Positions 18,641 through 27,114 of a stretch of DNA of 64,000 bases are shown here, piece after piece. The notes below the pieces were generated by a model that was not told the origin of the DNA, made no database searches, and saw only the letters and a program-made list of their open reading frames with translations. The stretch's first letter is position 1. Each line of letters opens with the position of its first letter. The DNA comes from Pseudomonas petrae. GTDB taxonomy: Bacteria; Pseudomonadota; Gammaproteobacteria; Pseudomonadales; Pseudomonadaceae. The position numbers were made by a program, and so were the translations under genes. Location of the stretch: contig NZ_JAKJXE010000002.1 of assembly GCF_021728295.1 (NCBI RefSeq), positions 124,001 through 188,000 of the forward strand, in the 5' to 3' direction.

Positions 18641-18954
18641 CTCAAGGCCCCAGATCGGGGTAATTGGGTTTTTGTCGGCGAGAACGTTCCTTTCTCTCGG
18701 GATTCAGTGGGGTTGACGACGTCGGTGCAGGAAGCGCTATGGCTGGGTGCGCGTCGTTTTGATCCATCTGTCGGCGCAGATCCTATTAACTTTATAAATA
18801 GGTATGCGTCCGTCCAGATCATCTACCCAGCCCCGCTAAGTCAGGACATGGTGTGTACCTAAACGCTTACGAGGCTCCAGCGGTAATCACTAAACAAGTG
18901 ACTTCAAGCGCCTTTCGGGAGGGAGTGTGGAATGTAGCTCCTGGTCTCTTAGAG
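18641..18954. other. Spacer between two chemoreceptor genes
   Basis: 314 bp with no credible gene. It includes the upstream region of the chemoreceptor at 18640 and becomes AT-richer toward 18800 (TTAACTTTATAAATAGG). No terminator or promoter can be named with confidence. Confidence 0.4.
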
Positions 18955-20268
18955 CTACTTCAACTGATTCGTAAATCTCCCTACCGCCCGTACTACCTGA
19001 CGCGCTCCTTCCTGGATTTCGACAATTACCGCGCCCGCCTCGTTGGCCAGCATCAAACCCTGCTCAGCCTTGCCCCGGCTGGTGGCCATGCGGTGAACGG
19101 CAGCATCAGTCAAACTCTGATTCTGCTGTACCACTGTTACGATCTCTTCGGTTGCAACACTGGTGCGCCCGGCTAATTGCCGTACTTCGTCGGCTACGAC
19201 TGCGAAGCCTCTGCCCTGCTCACCAGCTCGTGCGGCCTCGATGGCAGCATTAAGTGCAAGAAGGTTGGTCTGCTGGGCTATGCCGCCAATGGTCTGGACG
19301 ATGGAGCTGATTAACATGGATTGCTTTTCTAAAGCCTCAATCCCAGCAGCAGCAGACTGTAGCTCATCGGAAATACTGCGCATGGTTTGTACTGTGTTCT
19401 GTACAACATCAGCTCCACGCTTGGCTACGGCATCTGTCTGCTGGGAGATATCAAATGCGATAGTTGCTGCCTTACTAACCTCTTCCTCACGGGCCAATTG
19501 GTCAGTGATCACAGTGGCGAACTTCACAACCTTGTAGAGCTGTCCCTGTGCGTTGCGCACCGGGTTATAGTTTGCTTCAAGCCAAACCACACGCCCCGCA
19601 CTATCAACGCGCTTGAAACGGTCAGCCACAAAGTCTCCCCGACTGAGCGTTGCCCAGAACTCTTTGTAGTGGGAGGACGCTGCATCAACTGGATGACAGA
19701 ATAGGCTATGGTGCTTATCTTTGATCTGCGCCAAGTCGTAGCCCATCGCACTCAGAAACTGATTGTTCGCGGTCAGAATCTGGCCCTTAAGGTCGAACTC
19801 GATCACCGCAGTGGAGCGCAGCAGCGCCTGGATGAAAGCAGCATTCTCGGCAGAAACATCAACAGTCTCCGTTATATTGGAACCAAATGCATGGATGCTT
19901 CGCAGTTCACCGCTCTCATCCACAATGGGCTGCCAAAGGCCACGGAACCAAGCTAATCTGCCGTCAGCCAGCTGAAAGCGATACGTATCGATAACAGCTT
20001 CACGGTTGTGAACGCTGTCCAGCAAGTTGCGGTAACAATCCAGCTGCCTCACATACGCAGGTATAAAATCTTCTATTGAATTCCCCAGCACCTGCTCGGC
20101 GCGGCAGCCCAGCATTTTTAGAAAACCATCGTTAGCCTCCGTTACCCGATACTGGCTATCAAGAACTACCCGCACCAAGCACGTATCAATGCCTTTCAGC
20201 AGTTGCCGAGATACTAATACCTCAGATTGCAGCGCCTGCAATTCCACTTTCAAGCGAGTATTGAACAT
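18955..20268 (-). CDS. Soluble twin-PAS chemoreceptor-like protein (BdlA-like)
   Basis: Cytoplasmic receptor of 437 aa with no membrane segment. It has two PAS domains, about 25-135 ([22 protein letters not shown]) and 145-260 ([21 protein letters not shown], with a PAC-type [17 protein letters not shown]). A short MCP signalling domain (about 265-430) contains [20 protein letters not shown]. The layout matches BdlA-type redox or biofilm-dispersal sensors and Aer-like receptors. A haem or flavin cofactor is possible but not shown. The gene and its surroundings are visibly less GC-rich than neighbours, which suggests later acquisition. Confidence 0.88.
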   Translation of the reverse strand: MFNTRLKVELQALQSEVLVSRQLLKGIDTCLVRVVLDSQYRVTEANDGFLKMLGCRAEQVLGNSIEDFIPAYVRQLDCYRNLLDSVHNREAVIDTYRFQLADGRLAWFRGLWQPIVDESGELRSIHAFGSNITETVDVSAENAAFIQALLRSTAVIEFDLKGQILTANNQFLSAMGYDLAQIKDKHHSLFCHPVDAASSHYKEFWATLSRGDFVADRFKRVDSAGRVVWLEANYNPVRNAQGQLYKVVKFATVITDQLAREEEVSKAATIAFDISQQTDAVAKRGADVVQNTVQTMRSISDELQSAAAGIEALEKQSMLISSIVQTIGGIAQQTNLLALNAAIEAARAGEQGRGFAVVADEVRQLAGRTSVATEEIVTVVQQNQSLTDAAVHRMATSRGKAEQGLMLANEAGAVIVEIQEGARQVVRAVGRFTNQLK

Positions 20269-21209
20269 AGCCAGACCTATAGTGAAAAAATTAGAGAAAG
20301 ACGGTATTTCTGCTATGTATCACCGAAACTTTTAAAAGTGCTGTGGACTCCAGAAACTGGAGATAGCTCTCTTGTTGCCGCTGATCAAGCGGCGAGCCAA
20401 CACATCATCCTGACCCCATTGCCTCAAGCAAGGGCATAAGGAAGGTGTGTTGCGCGGACGGTTACGATTCTTGTGGGCACAATTGATCGTACACCCTATT
20501 GAGCGCTCGAAAATTTATCTTTGAACTTATATTTATCTCGGCTGTATGCCTGATAAGCGTAGCGCCTTGGGCTGGCTGGTCGCAGCGGTGATCTGACTGA
20601 TTTTTTTCACCGAGTGATGTGTGGGTCGACAAACACCCAAGACTAACGTTGGCTCGCTCAAACCACCTAAATACCTCCGTTCGGACACATTAGGCATGTC
20701 TTGAAAACTGAGTCTGGTTTAGCTTAGTGCCACGATGAGCGGCTCACACTTGGCTGACCCCTCGGCAGGTGTGCATGCGTAACCCAAGTGTCTATCGCTT
20801 TGAAAGCGAGATGTCCGAGTGGTGCAAATGGCTGTATGGCACCACGCTCCGAATGGCGTAACCAGACAAAACTCCTCCCCTATACCTGGCGTCATCACCC
20901 AGTGGTTGATCCGGATCTTGCTCCCCGATACAGACGTAAAATGGCCTGACTGCCGCAGCTTGGGAGAGGGTAGGTGACTTGGCCGGACGCTTACCTAAAA
21001 AGTTGTACAACCGAAAATATTTGTATAGATTTGATGCTGAATCGATTAACTGACGTCTTTTTGATATCATTTTTCTCAGCTCGGTCAAACTCTCTTTTGC
21101 CCCTGACCGCTGCGCGACCTTCCGTCATGATCGCGCGATGATCACGTGCGGGGAGTAGTGGCCATGAGATATCATTCAACCCGTATTTCTATAACCGAGG
21201 GCGCACGCC
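20269..21209. other. Gene-poor AT-rich region (941 bp)
   Basis: No open frame with credible coding character was found. The stretch has lower GC than its neighbours and scattered short hairpins, for example TCGCTTT/AAAGCGA near 20795. It may be decayed foreign DNA accompanying the twin-PAS gene. A minus-strand frame from 21088 to 20792 lacks a ribosome site and family resemblance. Confidence 0.4.
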
Positions 21210-23027
21210 ATGACCTGTTCGCTGGAAATTGAGCAGAAGCGCCTGTCAGCGGTTCACGCTTTGCAATGGCTGGAAACCGCACACAGTGAGGATTTCGACC
21301 GCCTGTGCCGCCTCGCCGCTGCGCACTTTCGCGTGCCGACGGTGCTGGTCTCGCTGGTGGAAAAAGATCGCCAGTGGTTTCCCGGGCGCGTGGGTTTCGA
21401 CGCGAGCCAGACGCCTATCGAACAGTCGTTTTGCCGGTTCACCATCCAGACTTCCGAAGTCATGGTGGTCAACGATGCCCGCCTGGATCCGCGCTTTGCC
21501 GACAACGCGCTGGTCACCCGACCTGAGGGCATCCGTTTCTACGCCGGGGCGCCGTTGTGCAATCAGCACGGCGATGTGCTCGGCAGTTTTTGCCTGATCG
21601 ACACAGTCCCCCGCACGCTGCAACCCGACGAAGTGGCTGTCCTCGAAGATTTTGCGCAACTGGTCATGGGCCAGGTCGAGCAGTGCCAGGTGATGCGCTA
21701 CCGCCACCCGGTCAGCCGCCTGCCCAATTTGCAGCAGTTCTTGCTGGACACCCAGGGCGTTGCGGTGATCGGCAGTCAGGTGCGGCTGATGGTGGTGATC
21801 CGCACCCACCCGGTCGCGAGCGCTGCGGATGTCAGCGTCACCCGCAATCTGGATGCGCAGCAAACCTGCGGCGATATGGCGCACTGCCTGCGCCGCCGTC
21901 TGGATGGCATCGCCGAGCTCTACCACGTCAGCGAACTGGATTTCTGCCTGCAGATCAGCTGCGAGCGGCATCGCCGGGACGAGTTGATTCGCGTCCTGCT
22001 GACGCTGATTACCGAGCCTTTTACCCATCAGCAGATCGCGGTGGGCCTTGCATGCTGTGACGACGGCGAGCAATCCGCGGCGGCGCTCATGGGCAAAGCG
22101 ACCCACGCGGCAGGGAGGGCCGTTTATCGACAGGTGCCGTGGGCGGCGTATGACGAAGCCGAGGATTGCGCTCAGCGTCGCGCCTTGACGCTGCTCAGCG
22201 AACTTGCCGAATCGCTGGTCAATGGCGACATCTATCTTGAGTACCAGCCGCGTTTCAGCCTGCAGGATGGCCGCTTGCTCAGTGTCGAGGCGTTGATTCG
22301 CTGGGTTCACCCTGTGCTGGGCAAGATCTGGCCGGGGGAATTCATTCCGCTGGTCGAGAGCGCTGGCAGGATCAGCACGGTGACCCGCTGGGTGATCGAC
22401 CGCGCGCTGACCGATCTCAGTGGCTGGATCGGCGAGGAGGTGCGGCTGTCGCTCAACCTGTCGCCGCTGGACTTCGCCGATCTGGACATCGCCTTGACGC
22501 TGCAAAACGCCTGCAACAAACACGGCGTCCAACCCTCACGGCTCGAGGTGGAGATCACCGAAGGCGAGTGGATTCGAGCCGACAAACGTGTCATCGCGCA
22601 GCTCACCCGAATCCGCGAGCTGGGCGTTGACGTGGCGATCGATGATTTCGGCGCGGGCTACAGCAACTTTGCCTACCTGCATGAGATCCCGGCCAACATC
22701 CTCAAGCTGGACAAATCCCTGGTCACGGACCTTGAGAGCAACCCGCGCAACCGCATCATCGCGCGATCCGTGCTGCACCTGGCCAGTGAGCTGGGTTATC
22801 GGACCGTGGCGGAAGGCGTCGAGACTTTCTGTTGCATGAGCCTGGTGCGAGATTTCGGCTGCGAAGAGGCCCAGGGGTATTTCCTGAGCCGGCCGCTGAA
22901 ACTGCAACAGCTTAAAGAGCAGTGCCAGAACATTGCGCTGACGTTCATCGCCGAGGTTGTGGGTACGTGGGTAGAGGAGGAGCGGGTTGGGGTGGTTGGG
23001 GGGAATCAGGTGATAGAAGCGGCGTGA
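21210..23027 (+). CDS. GAF-EAL c-di-GMP phosphodiesterase with degenerate GGDEF
   Basis: Cytoplasmic signalling protein of 605 aa. The N-terminal GAF domain (about 20-165) includes FYAGAPLCNQHGDVLGSFC. A middle segment (about 170-325) has a GGDEF-like shape but no GGDEF motif, so it is not a cyclase. The EAL domain (about 340-590) retains the catalytic set: EALIR, the SLNLSP Asn, the EITEGE Glu, DDFGAGYSN, LKLDKSLV Lys and AEGVET Glu. It should therefore hydrolyse c-di-GMP to pGpG, lowering c-di-GMP in response to the GAF ligand. The last ~20 residues are Gly/Val-rich, G/T-skewed and border a REP cluster. Confidence 0.92.
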   Translation: MTCSLEIEQKRLSAVHALQWLETAHSEDFDRLCRLAAAHFRVPTVLVSLVEKDRQWFPGRVGFDASQTPIEQSFCRFTIQTSEVMVVNDARLDPRFADNALVTRPEGIRFYAGAPLCNQHGDVLGSFCLIDTVPRTLQPDEVAVLEDFAQLVMGQVEQCQVMRYRHPVSRLPNLQQFLLDTQGVAVIGSQVRLMVVIRTHPVASAADVSVTRNLDAQQTCGDMAHCLRRRLDGIAELYHVSELDFCLQISCERHRRDELIRVLLTLITEPFTHQQIAVGLACCDDGEQSAAALMGKATHAAGRAVYRQVPWAAYDEAEDCAQRRALTLLSELAESLVNGDIYLEYQPRFSLQDGRLLSVEALIRWVHPVLGKIWPGEFIPLVESAGRISTVTRWVIDRALTDLSGWIGEEVRLSLNLSPLDFADLDIALTLQNACNKHGVQPSRLEVEITEGEWIRADKRVIAQLTRIRELGVDVAIDDFGAGYSNFAYLHEIPANILKLDKSLVTDLESNPRNRIIARSVLHLASELGYRTVAEGVETFCCMSLVRDFGCEEAQGYFLSRPLKLQQLKEQCQNIALTFIAEVVGTWVEEERVGVVGGNQVIEAA

Positions 23028-23046
23028 CGCCTGAGCCTTTCCCGCA

Positions 23047-23302
23047 GTAGGACCGGCTTCAGCCGGGAAGAGGCCAGTGTGACCACCCTCAATTCTGCGG
23101 CGTGATGCCTGACGCTTTCCCGGCTAAAGCCGGTCCTGCAGTCGAGGTCATGGCCGGTCATACAGTCGAGGTCACAGCCGGTCTCGCTGGCTGCACGTGC
23201 TGCTTTTAGTGGGACCGGCTTCAGCCGGGAAGAGGCCGGTGTGAACACCCTCAATTCTGCAGCGTGATGCCTGACGCTTTCCCGGCTAAAGCCGGTCCTA
23301 CA
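23047..23302. repeat. Cluster of four REPs in a duplicated unit
   Basis: REPs lie at 23047-23075 (+), 23115-23141 (-), 23208-23237 (+) and 23276-23302 (-). The two inverted pairs share the spacer CACCCTCAATTCTGC and flanks, so the cluster is a tandem duplication of about 160 bp. It sits between the EAL gene and gloA. Confidence 0.88.
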
Positions 23303-23338
23303 GTCGAGGTCGCAGCCAGTCCCACCAATCGAGCGTGA

Positions 23339-23869
23339 TTACTCGCCTGTTACCGGCGTTGGCTGGATGATTTCGACCCAGTAGCCATCCGGGTCCTTGA
23401 TGAAGGCCAGGCTTTTCATGCGGCCGTCGGTCAGGCGTTTCTGGAAGTCCACGCCCAGTTCTTCGAAGCGCGCACAGGCGGCGTGCACGTCCGGCACCGA
23501 GATGCAGATGTGACCGAAGCCGCGCGGGTCGGTGTTGCCGTTGTGGTAGGAAAACTCAGGGTCTTTTTCGGTGCCGTGGTTGTGGGTCAGTTCGAGCACG
23601 CCGGGGATGCCTTTCATCCAGACGTTGCGCGCAGCGTCGTCCTGAGGGATCTGCGCTTTATCCACCAGCGCCAGGAAATACAGGCTGAATTCCGCTTCCG
23701 CGAAGTCGCGTTTTTCCACCAGGCTGAAGCCCAGCACGCGGGTGTAGAAGTCCAGGGAAGCGGTGGCATCCTTGACGCGCAACATGGTGTGGTTGAACAC
23801 GAATTGTGCGGTCGAGGCGTCCGGGGTGGCCGTGACGCCGGGGAAAGTATTCAGGTCGTGCAGACTCAT
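23339..23869 (-). CDS. gloA: Lactoylglutathione lyase (glyoxalase I)
   Basis: Glyoxalase I, 176 aa, converts the hemithioacetal of methylglyoxal and glutathione to S-lactoylglutathione in the cytoplasm. It is a VOC-fold protein: [19 protein letters not shown] (first metal ligand His/Gln region), [12 protein letters not shown] (Glu ligand), [12 protein letters not shown] (His ligand) and GYWVEIIQP (Glu ligand). It includes the ~30-residue insertion ([17 protein letters not shown]...) typical of the longer, eukaryote/Pseudomonas-type enzymes, which are often zinc dependent. Single gene; REPs lie just downstream. Confidence 0.94.
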   Translation of the reverse strand: MSLHDLNTFPGVTATPDASTAQFVFNHTMLRVKDATASLDFYTRVLGFSLVEKRDFAEAEFSLYFLALVDKAQIPQDDAARNVWMKGIPGVLELTHNHGTEKDPEFSYHNGNTDPRGFGHICISVPDVHAACARFEELGVDFQKRLTDGRMKSLAFIKDPDGYWVEIIQPTPVTGE

Positions 23870-24018
23870 GGTTGTCTCCGGGTTAACGCTAAAATGTTGC
23901 GTAATGATACGGGCTCATGAACGACGCGCCAAACAGAAGGCGCATAAAGCCAGGCTTCCGGCTTGTGGGCAATGGATGACCGGCTCACACTTCGCGGCTC
24001 GACATTCAGGTACCGCCC

Positions 24019-24573
24019 ATGCATCTCTCATTGCGCTCATGCGCCCGCGTTGCTTTCTGTTTCGTGCTGATGATTCCGGGCGTCGCGTCTTCGGCGGACG
24101 CCATGATCATCTGGCCCGAAGGCTGGGAAGTTGAAGCGCTGCCCCAGCCGCCGGCGAGCGAAGGTCAGCCCGCCGTGCAAATACGACAGCGTGCGGTTAA
24201 AAACGATCAGAACGGTGATCCGGCCATGGTGGTCGAGTTGACCCAGACGCAGCTTCAGCCTGGTCATTCTGTCAACGTGCAAAGCGTGCTGCTGGAAATG
24301 CGCAAGGCGGTGCAGGTCAATTTCGCCCGCGGTGGCTTTCAGAGTGTCTGCACGCGAATGAAGGACAGCACGCTGAGTGACATCCCCGCGATGGAGACCA
24401 CGTGCACGATCACCCAGAACGGCAATCACGTCATGACCCAGACGCTCGTGGCGGCGGCCAGTCCGGAATTGGCGTGGTCGTTGTCATACGCCGGCTCGGC
24501 AGAAGGCTATGGGGCCCATAAAGACGAAGTGTTGCAGATCAGGAATGGACTGCGCCTGGGGTCGGCGCCGTAG
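24019..24573 (+). CDS. Secreted DUF4946-type protein
   Basis: A 184-residue exported protein. The signal peptide MHLSLRSCARVAFCFVLMIP precedes a probable cut near SSADA. The mature start MIIWPEGWEVEALPQPP and the two cysteines (in SVCTRM and TTCTIT), which could form a disulfide, resemble Pseudomonas proteins annotated as DUF4946. Function is unknown. Single gene, followed by a hairpin terminator. Confidence 0.75.
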   Translation: MHLSLRSCARVAFCFVLMIPGVASSADAMIIWPEGWEVEALPQPPASEGQPAVQIRQRAVKNDQNGDPAMVVELTQTQLQPGHSVNVQSVLLEMRKAVQVNFARGGFQSVCTRMKDSTLSDIPAMETTCTITQNGNHVMTQTLVAAASPELAWSLSYAGSAEGYGAHKDEVLQIRNGLRLGSAP

Positions 24574-24607
24574 GTCGAGGCGGGTTTACACAAATCGCGG
24601 GCATAAA

Positions 24608-24626
24608 GAAGCCCGCCGAAGCGGGC
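24608..24626. terminator. GCCCGC-CGAA-GCGGGC hairpin
   Basis: A 6-bp GC stem (24611-24616 with 24621-24626) closes a CGAA loop (UUCG on the other strand), preceded by AAAGAA. On the minus strand it ends in TTCTTTAT. It lies 35 bp after the DUF4946 stop and may act in both directions. Confidence 0.7.
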
Positions 24627-25067
24627 ATTGGGGCGCTAATCCTTTAGCAGCCTCCATCCTCTATAAACCGGTGTGAAAAAAACGTGAAGCTCACGAGCCG
24701 TTCAGCCGCAGAGGGCAAAATTTATCGGCCACTATATGAAGGCTCATAGCCAGCTTCAGCGCGCACCCAGTCCATACTTAATGGGGTTAATGCAACTCGA
24801 CAAGCTCGATGGTTGAGCGTGCTTTAAGCCAGCGGTGAAAGGGAAGCGATATATCACATTAATACGAGTCTGTTCAGCTAATTGTCAGGTTGAATATTAA
24901 ATGCCGGGCCTGCGCCAGCACGCATTATTTAAACTGCGTAAAACGTTGGTCGCAATCATCAGCGTTTAAAGCACTTGTTCCATTGCCATATCCCTACATT
25001 TGCAGAGAAGCTCCGCGAGCAGAGCTTCCTCTCAATGTTGCAGGCCAATGTTGCAGAGAGCAGAGGT
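24627..25067. other. AT-rich region downstream of mvaU
   Basis: About 440 bp between the DUF4946 terminator and the end of mvaU. It contains no credible ORF and no motif I can name. A small RNA cannot be excluded from sequence alone. Confidence 0.35.
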
Positions 25068-25433
25068 CTAGCGGCCGCGTAACCAGGAATCAACGGATTC
25101 AGCGCCGTATTGTAGTTTCCAGTTTTTCAAACCGCGATGATTGCCGCCTTTGGTCTCGATCACTTCGCCGGTGTGCGGGTTTTGATAGACCTTGACGACC
25201 CGCGGACGACGACGCTTCGGGGCCGCAGGCGCGGCACTGGAAGCGCCGGTGTGAGGGTCGAGGATGGCGATGATGTCCCGCAAGGTCTTGTCGTACGTGC
25301 TCATCAGGGCCTGAAGCTGCTGCTCGAACTCGATTTCCTTCTTCAATCCGACGTCGTTCTTCAGATACTCCAGCTGGGCCAGCTGCTCCTGAAGGGCTTT
25401 TTCTGCTGCGCGAAATTCGGCAAGTCTGGACAA
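25068..25433 (-). CDS. mvaU: H-NS-like xenogeneic silencer, MvaT/MvaU family
   Basis: Nucleoid protein of 121 aa that binds AT-rich DNA and silences acquired genes. The N-terminal coiled-coil oligomerisation region SRLAEFRAAEKALQEQLAQL (residues 2-21) is very close to MvaU. The C-terminal DNA-binding part contains YQNPHTGEVIETKGGNHRGL. The start is a TTG at 25433 with GGAG 7 nt upstream, giving the conserved (M)S-R-LAEFR N-terminus; the open frame continues to 25640 without homology. A Lys/Arg-rich linker (PKRRRPRVVKV) joins the two parts. Confidence 0.92.
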   Translation of the reverse strand: MSRLAEFRAAEKALQEQLAQLEYLKNDVGLKKEIEFEQQLQALMSTYDKTLRDIIAILDPHTGASSAAPAAPKRRRPRVVKVYQNPHTGEVIETKGGNHRGLKNWKLQYGAESVDSWLRGR

Positions 25434-25788
25434 AATGATACTCCGGCAATTAATGGCTGTTGTCAGCTCAATGCAAGCAACAATGCAAGCAACAAGACGC
25501 GCGTCTGGGTCTGCTGCTGTTGGTTCACCACTTTCTACCGCGCCCTTGACATCAGGATCAGCCGTCGACACTAACTTCATGGGGATGAACGTTGGTATCG
25601 CTACGGGGTAGTTCAGTTGTGGCGCGAGTAAATAATGCACGTTTTTTACGCGTTGTAAAATAGCGGATGACTAATTGTTAAGTGAAACATCCCGGCGACG
25701 ATAAGCGGGTCTGACAAAAAAACAATAATAGGCGCAAACCGTTGTAAGTAATTTCTTATACTTTAGCGCTAATGGAAACTATGCCGTC
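25434..25788. other. mvaU upstream region
   Basis: 355 bp, AT-rich near 25640-25780 (AAAAAAACAATAATAGG, TTTCTTATACTTTAGCG). Probably the mvaU promoter; MvaT-family genes are commonly autoregulated through such DNA. A short direct repeat, GCAAGCAACAATGCAAGCAA, occurs near 25474. No separate gene is seen. Confidence 0.45.
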
Positions 25789-26886
25789 CTAGAGGCCTTG
25801 CTGCAGGGCCGGATCATCTGCGTTCAACTGCTCCAGTTCAGCCAGGAGCACCTGCACCTTTTGCAGCTGCCCGGCCTCGGTCCAGTAGCGAATCAGCAGA
25901 ATCCTCGCGCGGCGGTCGGCGGGTTCGCGCTGCAGAATGTCTTCCAGCTGACGCTGCGCGGCTTCGAGCTGGTCGAGATCGTGAAGCGCAACGGCGAGGT
26001 CGTAACGGTAACCGGTGTTGTCAGGCTCCAGCTCAATGGCCCGAGTCAGGGGGAGCAGGGCGTATTCGTTCTGTTTATGACGCAGCAGCCATTGGCCGAG
26101 TGCGTGTTGCGCCAGGGACGACTGGGGCTGTTTCGCCAGCCACTGGGCGAGCAACTGGCGCGAGCGGTCGGCCTGGCCCTGACCGTCGAGCAACTGCACC
26201 AGCGCCAGCCCGGTCTCAAGGTTGTCCGGCTCCAGTCTCGCGGCCATTTCCAGTGCCTCGATGGCCTTTTGCGGAGTGGCGTTATTGAGGTAAAGCCGGG
26301 AAAGCGCGAGCTGGCGTTGCGCGCTCGGCGGCTGGGCGGTCAGCGCTTGCTCATATTGCTGGGCGGCCTCTTGCAGCGCGCCGTAATACAGGCCCAGTTC
26401 ATCCGGGCTCAGGGGCAGTAAGGCGCGCACTGCGCTGAAACGCACCTGATCATCGGCATCGTCCAGCAGCGGGCCGATCAGCGTGCTGCGTTGATCTTCC
26501 GGCAGCATGGCGGTCACCGTCTCGATGGCTGCCTGCTGAACCAGCGGAGCAGGGCGTTTGAGATCGCCGCGCAGAATTTTCACTGCCTGCGTGCTGGGGT
26601 AATTGACCAGTTCGGCGAGAAGCCCTGCACGACGGATGTCGGACAGGTCGGTACGGGTGAATTGTTGATACAGCACCCGCGCGGCGCCGGGCTTGCCGTC
26701 ATGGGCCTGCTCCAGTGCTTCGGCGTAGCTGTGATTGACCTGCGGGGCAGCCGGCGGCGCATGCCAGTTTCGCACCAGCATCGCCATGGCGATGATCAGC
26801 AGCAACAGCGCCAGCGCAATTGCCACCTGCCAGCGGCGTTGAGCCTTTAGCTGAGCGGGTGTGCGCCGGGAAGACGATTCAGACAT
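25789..26886 (-). CDS. Membrane-anchored tetratricopeptide-repeat protein
   Basis: 365 aa. One N-terminal membrane helix (about 22-40, VAIALALLLLIIAMAMLV) after a basic stretch (AQLKAQRRW) suggests a periplasm-facing or cytoplasm-anchored repeat protein. A HEAT/armadillo-like segment (about 80-170, ILRGDLKRPAPLVQQAAIE, DDADDQVRFSAVRAL) is followed by at least four TPRs (about 175-355, for example AIEALEMAARLEPDNLETGL and RAIELEPDNTGYRYDLAVAL). It probably scaffolds protein contacts; partner unknown. It follows the efflux operon terminator on the same strand. Confidence 0.8.
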   Translation of the reverse strand: MSESSSRRTPAQLKAQRRWQVAIALALLLLIIAMAMLVRNWHAPPAAPQVNHSYAEALEQAHDGKPGAARVLYQQFTRTDLSDIRRAGLLAELVNYPSTQAVKILRGDLKRPAPLVQQAAIETVTAMLPEDQRSTLIGPLLDDADDQVRFSAVRALLPLSPDELGLYYGALQEAAQQYEQALTAQPPSAQRQLALSRLYLNNATPQKAIEALEMAARLEPDNLETGLALVQLLDGQGQADRSRQLLAQWLAKQPQSSLAQHALGQWLLRHKQNEYALLPLTRAIELEPDNTGYRYDLAVALHDLDQLEAAQRQLEDILQREPADRRARILLIRYWTEAGQLQKVQVLLAELEQLNADDPALQQGL

Positions 26887-27000
26887 ATCGGTTTCCGTGT
26901 GTGCGTGTGCAGCAGCTTCGGGGAGAGACCGCCGAGTGTCAAACGCTGTGGGGATGGGTTCCTCCCTCGGACGCTCGCTCGGTGGTTGTTCACAGTCCAG

Positions 27001-27031
27001 AAAAAAGCCCCGAACCTTGTGGGTCCGGGGC
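27001..27031 (-). terminator. Rho-independent terminator after oprN
   Basis: On the minus strand GCCCCG.ACC pairs with GGT.CGGGGC around a short loop and is followed by TTTTTT (27006-27001). It lies about 85 bp after the oprN stop and fits the end of the mexEF-oprN transcript. Confidence 0.88.
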
Positions 27032-27114
27032 CTTTGAGAGCGGCAGATCGTGGCGGCAGATCAGGGCTGCAAATCTGCCGCCGGTCAAGCGATCCTGCCG
27101 TTCATCCCATGACG

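Noticed and set aside
20808..20860. tRNA-Ser-like stretch (GATGTCCGAGTGGTGCAAATGGC)
   Set aside because: It resembles a serine tRNA D-arm, but there is no acceptor stem, anticodon arm or T-loop GGTTCGAATCC at the right distance.
20792..21088. A 98-codon minus-strand frame in the gene-poor region
   Set aside because: No ribosome site, no recognisable family, and the second half is low quality; kept only as part of the AT-rich spacer.
21246..22532. A 428-codon minus-strand frame over the EAL gene
   Set aside because: Antisense shadow; no domain, no start signal.
23047..23302. Regularly spaced repeats that might suggest CRISPR
   Set aside because: They are inverted REP pairs with similar, not unique, spacers, and no cas genes are present.
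25437..25640. Upstream extension of the mvaU reading frame as coding
   Set aside because: It has no homology to MvaT/MvaU, while the conserved N-terminus and a ribosome site coincide with the TTG at 25433.
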